NCBI GenBank assembly: GCA_030431525.1
Contig: JAUIJC010000016.1
Coordinates: 1-64,000 of the forward strand
Direction: 5' to 3'
Source: Bacteroidia bacterium
GTDB taxonomy: Bacteria > Bacteroidota > Bacteroidia > Cytophagales > JAAEPT01
DNA: 64,000 nucleotides
This document shows positions 25,985 to 34,914 of the stretch, in pieces. Under the pieces are notes generated by a model, which was given only the letters and a program-made list of their open reading frames with translations, was not told the DNA's origin and searched no databases. Numbering within the stretch: position 1 is the stretch's first letter; every line of letters begins with the position of its first letter. Made by a program: the position numbers and the translations under genes.

Positions 25985-27772
25985 ATGAAATTAAACTTTA
26001 ACAATCAGGCGAATGCCAATGAGGAGGAGCTCAACCAGTTTGGCGTTGGGAATTTCTTTCGGCTGAACATTGGCAGAAAGCTGATGATTGGCTTCGGCCT
26101 TTTCCTTTTCAGTATCCTTTCCTTTGGACTCTTTATCTGGAGGCCTATCCAGAAAAATAAGGAGCTCAACGAAGTAAGTGCTCAGGTTTACGCACCTTCT
26201 ATTGACGCGCTCAAAGATTTGAAATTCAATGTGCTGTCATCGCAGTCGCTCATGGGGGTGTGGCTGACGGTGGACAAGGACTTGGGTGATGAGGATGCCA
26301 AGGGCAAGCGCGATTTGGTGCAAATCCATGAATATGATTATCCGAAAATCAAGCAAGATTTGAGGATGTTGATGGGGCGCTGGGATGGTGACGACCGTTT
26401 GTTGATGGACTCCGTTTTTAATCGCATTGATTCACTGATGGCTTTTGAGCATGAATTGATGGTGGAGTTTAGTGAGAGTGAGGTGTATTGGATTCCTTAT
26501 GAAAATGTTGACCGAAGAAAAGTCTATCGCGAGAGTTTGGCCCATGGCCCGTTGAGCGATAAGGTCATTAATATAGTGGAGGGGCTTCGCGATGTTACCC
26601 ATCGATTGGAGAACAAGTCGCGGACCTACAGCCACCAAATGCACGACTCGCTGAACATGCTCGACCAATTGGTGTGGTCGCTCATGATTTTGCTTTTTGT
26701 AGTTGGAATTACCGTAGCCTTCTTTACCATTCGATCGATTGTTCGGCCAGTTTCTCAGCTGAAGGATGCCCTGTTGACGATGGGGCAAGGAGTTCTTCCG
26801 CAGAGTAGAGTGCGGGAAGGGAATGATGAGATTGGGCAGATGTCCATGGCCTTGAACAACCTTATTAGTGGTTGGCGTCGTACGTCGGAGTTTGCCAAGG
26901 AAATTGGAGAAGGTAACCTGAAATCGGAGTATGAGCCATTGAGTGAAGAGGATTTGTTGGGTAACTCCCTGCTCCGAATGCGTGAAAAACTGGCAAGAGT
27001 GGCCGAGGAGGAAGGCAAGCGAAGCTGGTCTTCGGAAGGTCTCACGATGTTCAGTGAGGTGCTGCGCAAGAACAACGACAACATGGATGCCCTTTGTCGT
27101 GCACTTATTTCCGCATTGGTGAAATACTTGAATGCCAACCAAGGCGGCATGTTTGTATTGAACAATGACGGTGATGAGCACTTCATGGAGTTGAGGGGCT
27201 GTTATGCGTGGGACCGATATAAGTACAACGAGGAAAAAATTTTCTTGGGAGAAGGCCTTGTAGGCCAAGTGTGGCAGGAAAAAGGAAGCATGTATTTGAC
27301 TGACATTCCTGAGGACTATATTTCTATCGTTTCAGGATTGGGAGAAGCTTCACCGAAGAATTTGTTGGTTGTTCCAATGATTTCCAACGACACCGTATTT
27401 GGTGTGATTGAGTTGGCTTCTTTCGACGAAATGGATGATTACCAAGTTCGTTTTGTTGAGCGTTTGGCTGAAAGTATCGCCACCACCATCGCGGCAGTGA
27501 AGGTAAATGAGCGAACAAAAATCTTGTTGGGTCGCTATGAAAAGGCGTCCGAGCAAATGAAAGACAAGGAGGAGGAGCTTAAGCACAGCCAAATTGCCAT
27601 GGAAGAAGCTCAGCAAAAAATGTCCTTGCAGTTGGAAAGCTTGGTGATTGAAGTTCAGAAACATCGCAAAAAGGAAAAGCTTCTGATGGAAGAGAATACA
27701 ATGCTTCAGGAGCGGGTGAGAAGTGTGGCGATTGAGCTTGAGGAAGTGAAAAGAGAATTTAATCTTCAATAG
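25985..27772 (+). CDS. HAMP-GAF-coiled-coil membrane sensor, divergent paralogue
   Basis: The 595-residue protein has the same order as the product of the gene at 23788: membrane helix (about 32-54), helical periplasmic sensor (about 55-220), membrane helix (about 222-245), HAMP (about 246-305), GAF (about 350-500) with FLGEGLVGQVWQEKGSMYL and KNLLVVPMISNDTVFGVIE, then a coiled coil to the end. It lacks an output domain. The GAF and HAMP parts (GQGVLPQSRVREGNDEIGQM) resemble the matching parts of the SpoIIE protein (SQGVLPPKLKTPWKDEIGEM) closely, so the cluster grew by duplication. It has its own terminator. Confidence 0.87.
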   Translation: MKLNFNNQANANEEELNQFGVGNFFRLNIGRKLMIGFGLFLFSILSFGLFIWRPIQKNKELNEVSAQVYAPSIDALKDLKFNVLSSQSLMGVWLTVDKDLGDEDAKGKRDLVQIHEYDYPKIKQDLRMLMGRWDGDDRLLMDSVFNRIDSLMAFEHELMVEFSESEVYWIPYENVDRRKVYRESLAHGPLSDKVINIVEGLRDVTHRLENKSRTYSHQMHDSLNMLDQLVWSLMILLFVVGITVAFFTIRSIVRPVSQLKDALLTMGQGVLPQSRVREGNDEIGQMSMALNNLISGWRRTSEFAKEIGEGNLKSEYEPLSEEDLLGNSLLRMREKLARVAEEEGKRSWSSEGLTMFSEVLRKNNDNMDALCRALISALVKYLNANQGGMFVLNNDGDEHFMELRGCYAWDRYKYNEEKIFLGEGLVGQVWQEKGSMYLTDIPEDYISIVSGLGEASPKNLLVVPMISNDTVFGVIELASFDEMDDYQVRFVERLAESIATTIAAVKVNERTKILLGRYEKASEQMKDKEEELKHSQIAMEEAQQKMSLQLESLVIEVQKHRKKEKLLMEENTMLQERVRSVAIELEEVKREFNLQ

Positions 27773-27796
27773 GAAGAAGTTTTGTAATTCCTAAAG

Positions 27797-27840
27797 AGGG
27801 GTAACGAAAGGCTGGTGGTCTTTCGTTACCCCTTTTTTTA
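27797..27840 (+). terminator. Terminator of the divergent HAMP-GAF gene
   Basis: The stem AGGGGTAACGAAAG/CTTTCGTTACCCCT is followed by seven T. Confidence 0.92.
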
Positions 27841-27870
27841 TGCCTGACTGGTAGTGAATTATTGGAAAGG

Positions 27871-27984
27871 AACCGCAGAGGACACAGAGGAATGGAGATG
27901 AAGAGACTCCCATGTTCTAAACAGATTGGGCTTTTGAGAGTAAGAGGCCTCCTTTTCTCCATACCTCTGTGCCCTCAGTGGTCA
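27871..27984. repeat. ACCACGG-type inverted-repeat element, copy 1
   Basis: The left arm (ACCGCAGAGGACACAGAGG, from 27872) and the right arm (CCTCTGTGCCCTCAGTGGT, ending near 27983) are imperfect inverse copies around an unrelated centre of about 60 bases. It is one of five such elements here. The remainder of the 432-base gap before the PorE-like gene shows no gene. Confidence 0.8.
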
Positions 27985-28204
27985 TTTTGAAAAGGCCTCT
28001 ACCGACAAGTTCGTGTTTGAGTCGCAGTAGGGTAATTTTTGATTCGTTTGGGATTAAGCTCATTCCACCGATAAACCGACTTGTTTAGCCCTTCTTTTGG
28101 AAAAGGTCTGATAGTTTTTGGCGTAGGGTGGCGTTTTTCCATGGAGCAATCTCCCATCAAGCAAATTCAATGATGGAGAGGATGCAGGACTAAACCGAAA
28201 TCCT

Positions 28205-30232
28205 ATGAAGAAGAATGTCATTGCAGGTTTGTTGCTGTCGGGAATCCTTGCCATAGGCTCTCAAACGAGCCTTGCTTTGGCTTCTGATGGGGGGGAGAAA
28301 TCCTTGTTAAGGCAGGCCAACTTGGAGTTTTCTGCTGATGCCTTTGCCTCGGCACTTCCAATTTATCAGCAAGTCTTGGAGAAGAACCCCGATAATGTTC
28401 AAGCCAACTACAAGGCTGGACTTTGTTGTTTGGATGAAGGTTCCATTCACAAACGTGAAGCAGCCGCTTATCTGGAAAAGGCCTATGCCTTGGACCCAAA
28501 AGTGGACAAGGAAATCCTGTTTCTCTTGGGACGAGCCTATCAAATGCGTGGTGATTATGACCTCGCCAGCGAAAAATATGAGGAGTTTATCAGCAGTGGT
28601 CACGGCAAGAATGACACCCAGCAAAGGGCAAAACAACTTATCGAGGATTGTGCGTTAGCCAAGGAGCTTAAGGCGAATCCATTGGATGTGAACATTGTTC
28701 CATTCGCCCCTGGAATTAATACACCCTACCATGAGTATTCAGCGGTGTTATCAGCAGATGAGCGCACCATGGTGTTTACTTCTCGCCGACCTGGTTCCAC
28801 AGGTTCTGAAGAACAGGATGAAGCTGATGATCTGTTTGAGGACATGTATGTGGTGACCAAAAATGATCAAGGAAAGTGGGGGACTCCGGTGAATCTTGAG
28901 GAGATTAACACCGACTCTCATGACGCCTCGGTGGGCTTGTCTCCTGATGGCCAACAGCTCTTGGTGTATTTGTCAGACGAGGGAGCTGGTGATATTTTCT
29001 ATTGCGACCGTAACGAGGACGGTACTTGGCAACGCCCTAAGCCATTTCCAAAGCAAATCAATAACCCAATGAGTAATGAGCGCCATGCTACAATCAGTAG
29101 GGATGGCAACACGCTTTATTTTGTGAGTGATCGCTCAGGCGGACTTGGAGGCTTTGATATTTATCGGGTGTCAAAAAACCCCGATGGGAAATGGGGAGGC
29201 GCCGTTAACCTTGGTGCACCAGTGAATACCCCAGGTGATGAGGATGCTCCATTTATCGATATCGATGACCAGACCTTGTATTTCAGCTCGAATGGTCACC
29301 CAGGAATGGGAGAGTTTGATGTGTTCAAAACTAAATGGGACGAGGAACAGTCTGCTTGGGCGGAGCCAAAGAATATGGGTTTCCCTATTAACTCGCCAAG
29401 TTCGGATATCTTCTTTGTGGTCTCTGGTGATGGTAAAACTGCCTATTTCAATTCGGCCTCTGATGGAGGACAAGGTGGTATTGACCTCTACATGATTAGT
29501 CCCATGTTGGTAGACAATATTGAGGAACGCCAACGTATCGTTTCGGATTTGACAGGTAAACCAATTCCTGAAATACCTGATGTCTCCTTGGGTATCATCG
29601 GTCAGGTGCAAAGTGTGAAGGGGGATCCCGTTGCCGATGCTACGGTACATTTAGTGGATGAGGAAGGTCAGGTAGTGCTGGATTTGCCGAAAACCCCCAA
29701 GGGCTATCAAGCAGAATTGCCGGAGGATTTGAGTGGTACTTTCCGTGTAGTAGCCAATGCCCAAGGTTTTCTCGAAGGTTCTGAAGAGGTGGTTATTGAA
29801 GAGAACCAGCTGGAAAAAGGCAATGTGTCCTTCACCATTTTCCTAAAGCCAATTGAGGAGAACGCCTCCATTGTCTTGCACAATATCTACTATGATTTTG
29901 ACAAGGCTACCCTCAAGAAAGAGTCCTTTGCGCAATTGGATCGCTTGGCCAATTTCATGGAAACACACCCCGGAGTAACCGCTGAGGTTGGTGGTCACTG
30001 CGATTCCAGAGGTTCAGAAGCCTACAACCAAAGCTTGTCCGAGCGTAGAAGTAAGGCGGTGGTGGAGTATTTGGTGAAGAAGGGAGTTGATTCCCATCGG
30101 CTTATCGCCAAAGGATATGGGGAAACAAGGCCTTTGGCTTCCAATGATGATGAAAAGGATGGCCGCGAGGTGAATCGAAGAACAGAGTTTACCGTCAAGA
30201 AGCATATGATTCAGGAGGAGGCACGGCATTAA
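28205..30232 (+). CDS. PorE-like TPR/beta-propeller/CRD/OmpA protein
   Basis: The 675-residue exported protein has a signal peptide (about 1-27), TPR helices (about 30-165), a PD40/WD40-like propeller (about 175-440; LYFVSDRSGGLGGFDIYRVS and LYFSSNGHPGMGEFDVFKT are typical blades), a carboxypeptidase-regulatory-like domain (about 465-535) and a C-terminal OmpA domain (about 560-670) with GGHCDSRGSEAYNQSLSERR, the peptidoglycan-binding signature. This order matches PorE of the type IX secretion machinery, which ties the complex to peptidoglycan. PorE is a lipoprotein; this signal shows no lipobox Cys, so it may be a PorE paralogue. T9SS cargo is encoded elsewhere in the window. Confidence 0.8.
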   Translation: MKKNVIAGLLLSGILAIGSQTSLALASDGGEKSLLRQANLEFSADAFASALPIYQQVLEKNPDNVQANYKAGLCCLDEGSIHKREAAAYLEKAYALDPKVDKEILFLLGRAYQMRGDYDLASEKYEEFISSGHGKNDTQQRAKQLIEDCALAKELKANPLDVNIVPFAPGINTPYHEYSAVLSADERTMVFTSRRPGSTGSEEQDEADDLFEDMYVVTKNDQGKWGTPVNLEEINTDSHDASVGLSPDGQQLLVYLSDEGAGDIFYCDRNEDGTWQRPKPFPKQINNPMSNERHATISRDGNTLYFVSDRSGGLGGFDIYRVSKNPDGKWGGAVNLGAPVNTPGDEDAPFIDIDDQTLYFSSNGHPGMGEFDVFKTKWDEEQSAWAEPKNMGFPINSPSSDIFFVVSGDGKTAYFNSASDGGQGGIDLYMISPMLVDNIEERQRIVSDLTGKPIPEIPDVSLGIIGQVQSVKGDPVADATVHLVDEEGQVVLDLPKTPKGYQAELPEDLSGTFRVVANAQGFLEGSEEVVIEENQLEKGNVSFTIFLKPIEENASIVLHNIYYDFDKATLKKESFAQLDRLANFMETHPGVTAEVGGHCDSRGSEAYNQSLSERRSKAVVEYLVKKGVDSHRLIAKGYGETRPLASNDDEKDGREVNRRTEFTVKKHMIQEEARH

Positions 30233-30266
30233 GCTGTGGAATATATAGGTAAGGGAGTTGAATTTT

Positions 30267-30421
30267 TAAACCACGGAGAAAGGGAGGAAAGGAGACGTGT
30301 TTTGTCAAAAAGGAGATGCTTCGCATTTAGAGAAGGGGAGACACAAACACCTCCCTTTCTCTACAGAGGCTTAGCTTCTACTCCTCTAAACTATCATTTG
30401 CTCCCTTTCTCCGTGGTTGAA
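30267..30421. repeat. ACCACGG-type inverted-repeat element, copy 2
   Basis: The left arm ACCACGGAGAAAGGGAGG begins near 30269 and the right arm CTCCCTTTCTCCGTGGT ends near 30417. The similarity continues outward as TTTTTAA/TTGAATT. Between the arms are about 100 bases, including a second, looser inverted pair (TCTACAGAGG and GGAGACACAAACACC). It occupies part of the 421-base gap between the PorE-like gene and nuoN; a 64-codon open frame across it is a by-product. Confidence 0.85.
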
Positions 30422-30458
30422 TTTCAATAATCAATTGCTTGACCTATATAAGTGAAAG

Positions 30459-30486
30459 AAGGAAGCTCATTGGGCTTCCTTTTTTT
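30459..30486 (+). terminator. Terminator downstream of the PorE-like gene
   Basis: The stem AAGGAAGC/GCTTCCTT is followed by a T run. It isolates nuoN from upstream transcription. Confidence 0.8.
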
Positions 30487-30627
30487 GGTTTTGGGCGAAT
30501 GTTGACTTTTCGCCAAGGCATGGTCATGAAAATGTTAAGTTCCTGAAATCTTCTGCCCAAAAAATTGCCCTGTTTACAAGGGAAAACTCGTAACTTGCGG
30601 CCGAAAACTTACCCCTACAAAAGGGGC

Positions 30628-30657
30628 ATGGCAAAGCGCGAATCAGGATTCTTGTGA
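30628..30657 (+). CDS. Possible 9-codon leader peptide overlapping the nuoN start
   Basis: A short frame, MAKRESGFL, begins at the ATG at 30628 and stops with TGA at 30655-30657. It overlaps the GTG start of nuoN at 30654 by four bases. The overlap could couple translation, which would make sense of the GTG start. It is equally likely to be chance: nine codons are too few to judge. Confidence 0.25.
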   Translation: MAKRESGFL

Positions 30658-32183
30658 TCTTCCTCGTCAAACAACTACCATTACCTAACGCTCAGCATTT
30701 GGAAACTTCCCTAAGGGGAATTTTGGACAATGTGGGGCACTTCCTGCCCGAGCTACTGTTGAGTGGTCTTCTGCTTGTGGTGTTGATGCAGGACTTAGTC
30801 TTGAGGGGAAAAGGAAGAAAGAGTTTGGCTTGGGTGACAGGTTTGGGTTTTGTGGGAGTCGCAGCCTCTCTGTTATTGCAGTGGGGCAAGTTTCCAGATG
30901 GGCTCTTGTTTGAGGGGATGTTACAGGTCAATGCATTGACCACATTTTTTAAGCTGATTGTATTGCTTGGTGCTGGAGTTGCCGTGTGGCATACCGAAGC
31001 AAGTTTGCATAAGAGGAGTGAGTACGAGGGGTCTGGAGAATATTATCAATTATTGATTTCTGTGGTTTTGGGAAGCTTACTGATGGTTTCAGCCACTCAT
31101 TTGGTTTCCCTATTTGTCGCTTTGGAATTGGTTTCCATTCCATCGTATGCCTTGGTGTTGTTCGCTGGAGATAAGCGCAGCAAGGAGGCAGGAATGAAAT
31201 ACATCTTGTTCGGGTTGTTTGCGGCGGCTTTGATGCTCTACGGAATGTCCTTTGTTTATGGCATTACCGGAGGGTTGGATTATGCTTCCATTCTTGAATA
31301 CTTTGAGCAGAATGCTTTGCAATGCAGTACGTTGCTGTCATTCGCCTTGTTGGCGGTAGCAGCGGGAGCGCTCTTCAAAATTTCGGCGGCGCCGATGCAC
31401 GTATGGACGCCAGATGTTTATGAAGGTTCACCAATGCCGGTGGTTTCCTTCTATTCGATTGCTCCAAAAGTTGCAGGCCTCATGGCCTTGATGATGTTGG
31501 TTCAGACTTCATCTTCTGTCATTTTCTTCGAAAAAATTACGTGGACATCTGTACTTGCTTTGGTGGCCTTGGTGTCCATCGTGGTAGGTAATTTCACGGC
31601 GCTTTTGCAAAAAAACGCCAAGCGGATGTTGGCTTATTCATCCATTGCTCATGCAGGTTTCTTGATGATAGGATTTATCGCAGGGAACCAAGCCGGCATG
31701 AATGGGCTTTTATACTACGTGTTGGCCTATGTCTTCATCAATATGGGCGCGTTCATCTTGGTAGATTTCCTTTCCAAGAAAACAGGCTCTGATGCCATGG
31801 AAAGCTTTGCTGGATTAGGCAAAAGTTATCCGTTGGTTGGAATTTTCATCATCCTTGTGATGTTGGCTTTGATTGGAATGCCACCAACCTCAGGATTCAT
31901 GGCCAAGTTGATGGTCTTTATTGCCTTGTGGGAAGCATACGGCGCGTCAGGTGATAACCTGTTGATGATCCTGTTTGTGGTTGGATTGGCCAATATTGTG
32001 ATCTCATTATTCTTCTACTTGAAGATACCTTACTATATGTATTTCCGTCAGTCGCCACAGGAGGTTGGCGCTGCGGGGATTGGATGGGGTAGCCAGCTGC
32101 TGCTATGGCTTCTTATCCTTCCAATAATTGGAATGTTCTTCTTTGTGTCCTTTGTAAATGGGCACTTGGCAGCAATTAGTTGA
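30654..32183 (+). CDS. nuoN: NADH-quinone oxidoreductase subunit N
   Basis: The 509-residue polytopic protein is an antiporter-like subunit of respiratory complex I that helps translocate protons. Family marks include LVSLFVALELVSIPSYALV, the Lys in SKEAGMKYILFG, KISAAPMHVWTPDVYEGSP and KRMLAYSSIAHAGFLMIG. The C-terminus has GMPPTSGFMAKLMVF. The start is a GTG at 30654; no ATG fits the frame upstream, and it leaves about 28 residues before the first helix. No other nuo gene is adjacent, although nuoN normally closes a long operon, so the complex I locus is split or this is an extra copy. Confidence 0.93.
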   Translation: MIFLVKQLPLPNAQHLETSLRGILDNVGHFLPELLLSGLLLVVLMQDLVLRGKGRKSLAWVTGLGFVGVAASLLLQWGKFPDGLLFEGMLQVNALTTFFKLIVLLGAGVAVWHTEASLHKRSEYEGSGEYYQLLISVVLGSLLMVSATHLVSLFVALELVSIPSYALVLFAGDKRSKEAGMKYILFGLFAAALMLYGMSFVYGITGGLDYASILEYFEQNALQCSTLLSFALLAVAAGALFKISAAPMHVWTPDVYEGSPMPVVSFYSIAPKVAGLMALMMLVQTSSSVIFFEKITWTSVLALVALVSIVVGNFTALLQKNAKRMLAYSSIAHAGFLMIGFIAGNQAGMNGLLYYVLAYVFINMGAFILVDFLSKKTGSDAMESFAGLGKSYPLVGIFIILVMLALIGMPPTSGFMAKLMVFIALWEAYGASGDNLLMILFVVGLANIVISLFFYLKIPYYMYFRQSPQEVGAAGIGWGSQLLLWLLILPIIGMFFFVSFVNGHLAAIS

Positions 32184-32220
32184 GAGTAAAAAATACAGAC
32201 TACTATACGTCTTTGTATCA

Positions 32221-32293
32221 AGTACAATGTATTATGTACAATGAGCTTCAAGAAGGGCAATCATTGTACATAGTACATAATACATTGTACAAA
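32221..32293. repeat. TACATTGTAC-type inverted repeat
   Basis: GTACAATGTATTATGTACA (32222-32240) and its inverted partner (about 32261-32290, TCATTGTACATAGTACATAA and on) flank 18 bases. The right arm has eight extra bases, TAGTACAT, so the unit has grown by internal repetition. It sits between nuoN and the amidophosphoribosyltransferase gene. Confidence 0.85.
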
Positions 32294-32397
32294 TGTATGG
32301 TGAGCTGAAAAAGTATTAGTGTTAGAGTCCTGTTGGACGGGAGGAATTTCCTTCAACAGTGTGCTTTAACCTGCTACATCTCTATCCCTTCACAGCA

Positions 32398-34284
32398 ATG
32401 CTTGAAGCAATCAAACACGAGTGCGGCATCGCCATGATTCGGCTCCGCAAGCCTTACCAGTACTACATCGACAAGTACGGTACCCCAATGTACGCCTTGA
32501 ACAGGATGTACCTGCTTATGGAGAAGCAGCACAACCGAGGTCAAGACGGTGCAGGTCTGGCAACCATCAAACTGAAGGTTCCCGAAGGAACGCGTTACAT
32601 CAGCCGTTACCGTTCGATTGACAAGCAGCCTATCGCTGAGATTTTCAGGAAGGTGAATGTCAAGTTCAAAAAGGGCTTGAAGGGAAACCGCAAGAAAATC
32701 TCAAATGCCAAATGGCTTCAGGAGAATTTGGCCTTCACAGGAGAGGTGTTGTTGGGTCACTTGCGTTATGGCACCCACGGTCAGAACAGCGTGGAGAACT
32801 GTCACCCATTCTTGCGTCAAAATAATTGGCGTAGCAAGAGCTTGGTGGTGGCCGGTAACTTCAACATGACCAATGTGGATGAGCTGTTCGCCCGATTGGT
32901 GGAGTTGGGTCAGCATCCAAAGGAAAAGGTGGACACGGTGACCGTGTTGGAGAAGATTGGTCATTTCTTGGATGAAGAAAGCCAACGTCTCTTCGCCCGA
33001 TTCAAGAAGGAAGGCAATCTTTCTAACCGAGAGATTTCCGAACTGATTGAAAATAACATTGATTTACAGACGGTACTTCGCCGTTCCTGTAAGGACTTTG
33101 ACGGTGGTTATGCCATGTGTGGTATGACTGGTTATGGCGCTACTTTCGTGGCTCGTGACCCTGCCGGAATCCGTCCTGCATATTATTACGCCGATGATGA
33201 GGTAGTCGTGGTTGCTTCCGAAAAGCCAGCCATCAAGACAGCCTTTAACATCGATTTTGACAAGATTAAGGAGGTAACTCCAGGTCATGCGCTCATCATT
33301 GAGAAGAATGGTGCCTTCGCGGAGAAGCCATTCATTGACCAATTGCCGAAGAAGTCTTGTTCATTCGAGCGCATTTACTTCTCTCGCAGTTCTGATCCAG
33401 GCATCTATCGCGAGCGTAAGGATTTAGGTCGTTTGTTGGCGCCAAAAGTATTGGAGGCTGTTGACCACGATCTTGAGAATACGGTGTTCTCTTACATTCC
33501 AAACTCTGCTGAGGTTTCCTTTATGGGACTGATGGAGGGCGTTGAGGAATACTTGTCCAAGCACAGAAAGGAGAAAATCAAAGAGGGGAAGATGTCCGAT
33601 CAGGAATTGGACAAATTGCTTTCGATTTCTCCTCGTGTAGAAAAATTGGTGATCAAGGACGCCAAGTTGCGCACCTTTATCACCGAGGACAAAGGCCGTG
33701 ACGATTTGGTTTCCAACGTTTACGACACCACTTATGAGGTGGTGAAGAAAGAGGTGGATACCTTGGTGGTGATTGACGATTCCATCGTTCGCGGAACAAC
33801 GCTTGAGAAAAGTGTTATCCGAATGTTGGATCGCTTGAAGCCAAAGAAAATCATCATTGTTTCCTCGGCTCCGCAAATCCGTTACCCAGACTGTTACGGC
33901 ATTGACATGTCGAAGATGAAGGAGTTTGTGGCGTTCCGTGCTTTGCTCGATCTGCTAAGGGATACTGATCAAGAAGGCAAGTTGGAGGAGGTTTATCAGA
34001 TGGCCAAGAAGGCTACTGACAATTCTCCGAACTATGTGCAGAGCCTTTATGATCTCTTTACGGAGGAGCAGATTACAGAACAAATTGCTCGAATCGTTGA
34101 TCCAGGAGATGTCGATGCTGGTATTAAAGTCATTTACCAGACCGTAGATAATTTGCACGAGGCCTGCCCAGATCATTTGGGTGATTGGTACTTCACTGGT
34201 AACTACCCAACTAAAGGTGGTAACCGCGTGGTGAACAAAGCCTTTGTGAACTTTATGGAAGGCGTAGAAGGAAGGGCTTATTAA
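32398..34284 (+). CDS. Long amidophosphoribosyltransferase (PurF-related)
   Basis: The 628-residue protein joins an N-terminal glutamine amidotransferase (Ntn hydrolase) domain to a type I phosphoribosyltransferase domain. The ATG at 32398 places the nucleophile at Cys9 (KHECGIAM), so an eight-residue propeptide would be removed. Conserved Ntn blocks are QHNRGQDGAGLA and HLRYGTHGQNSVENCHPF. The PRPP motif is VVIDDSIVRGTT near 458-469. Family PurF enzymes are about 470-500 residues; this is the long form seen in Bacteroidota, with extra segments near 75-105 and 375-450. It should make phosphoribosylamine from PRPP and glutamine, or is a PurF paralogue with another role. I leave the symbol blank for that reason. 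Confidence 0.85.
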   Translation: MLEAIKHECGIAMIRLRKPYQYYIDKYGTPMYALNRMYLLMEKQHNRGQDGAGLATIKLKVPEGTRYISRYRSIDKQPIAEIFRKVNVKFKKGLKGNRKKISNAKWLQENLAFTGEVLLGHLRYGTHGQNSVENCHPFLRQNNWRSKSLVVAGNFNMTNVDELFARLVELGQHPKEKVDTVTVLEKIGHFLDEESQRLFARFKKEGNLSNREISELIENNIDLQTVLRRSCKDFDGGYAMCGMTGYGATFVARDPAGIRPAYYYADDEVVVVASEKPAIKTAFNIDFDKIKEVTPGHALIIEKNGAFAEKPFIDQLPKKSCSFERIYFSRSSDPGIYRERKDLGRLLAPKVLEAVDHDLENTVFSYIPNSAEVSFMGLMEGVEEYLSKHRKEKIKEGKMSDQELDKLLSISPRVEKLVIKDAKLRTFITEDKGRDDLVSNVYDTTYEVVKKEVDTLVVIDDSIVRGTTLEKSVIRMLDRLKPKKIIIVSSAPQIRYPDCYGIDMSKMKEFVAFRALLDLLRDTDQEGKLEEVYQMAKKATDNSPNYVQSLYDLFTEEQITEQIARIVDPGDVDAGIKVIYQTVDNLHEACPDHLGDWYFTGNYPTKGGNRVVNKAFVNFMEGVEGRAY

Positions 34285-34312
34285 GTGGATTCCTTTTGAA
34301 AATAAAAGAATG

Positions 34313-34343
34313 AAAAAAGCACCGTCGTATGGCGGTGCTTTTT
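34313..34343. terminator. Bidirectional terminator between convergent genes
   Basis: AAAAAAGCACCG with CGGTGCTTTTT forms a stem with T runs on both strands. It ends the amidophosphoribosyltransferase gene and the opposing small-protein gene. The same hairpin recurs almost unchanged at 34985. Confidence 0.9.
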
Positions 34344-34359
34344 CTGTTTTTGGAGCTTA

Positions 34360-34845
34360 TTATTTAGCCCGCTTAAAATAATATCGGGTGATGAAAATCC
34401 CCTTGCCATCGCCTTTGCCAGCATCGCTTTCTACACCACCAATGACGTTAACGAGTTCCCAACCTTGAGCAGTCATCTCATTAAGTTTAGAGGCTTGCAT
34501 CGCGTCATTGGATGCAATGTTTTGGAAGTTGATACCAACACCACTGTAAAAGTTGACCATTTTGGTTTCCTTAAAGCCATTAATCTTAATGTCACCTCGC
34601 TTAACCTTTCCCTGATCTGATTTTTTGCCATCAGTTCTTTCGGTGGTAAAGTCGGCAACATTTAACTGATCGGTGTTTTCCACAATGCGCGAGCGACCTA
34701 ATCCCATTGGAACAATGGATTCTACAGCCGTGATGATTTTAAACTCATAGACTGGAGCAGTTTGCTGGGTTTGTGTCCCTGCTTTAAAAGAAATGAGGCC
34801 CAATGTAAGGGCACCTGCTGTAATGCCAATTAAAAGCTTTTTCAT
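34360..34845 (-). CDS. Small exported protein, DUF4177-like C-terminus
   Basis: The 160-residue protein has an N-terminal hydrophobic signal (about 1-22; LISFKAGT follows). The C-terminal half, LNEMTAQGWELVNVIGG then GIFITRYYFKR, has the short beta-helix-beta pattern of DUF4177-type proteins (a strand, a helix ending in GWEL, a YYFKR strand). Function is unknown. It probably sits in the periplasm or membrane. It is a single-gene unit between two terminators. Confidence 0.55.
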   Translation of the reverse strand: MKKLLIGITAGALTLGLISFKAGTQTQQTAPVYEFKIITAVESIVPMGLGRSRIVENTDQLNVADFTTERTDGKKSDQGKVKRGDIKINGFKETKMVNFYSGVGINFQNIASNDAMQASKLNEMTAQGWELVNVIGGVESDAGKGDGKGIFITRYYFKRAK

Positions 34846-34914
34846 AGGGTAATTGTTTTGTGTTCAATGACCCAAGTGAAACAGGTTAAGGTGGAATATG
34901 GTTCTGCTATCCAA

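Noticed and set aside
30236-30430. 64-codon frame downstream of the PorE-like gene
   Set aside because: It covers an ACCACGG inverted-repeat element and reads through both arms, so it is a by-product of the repeat.
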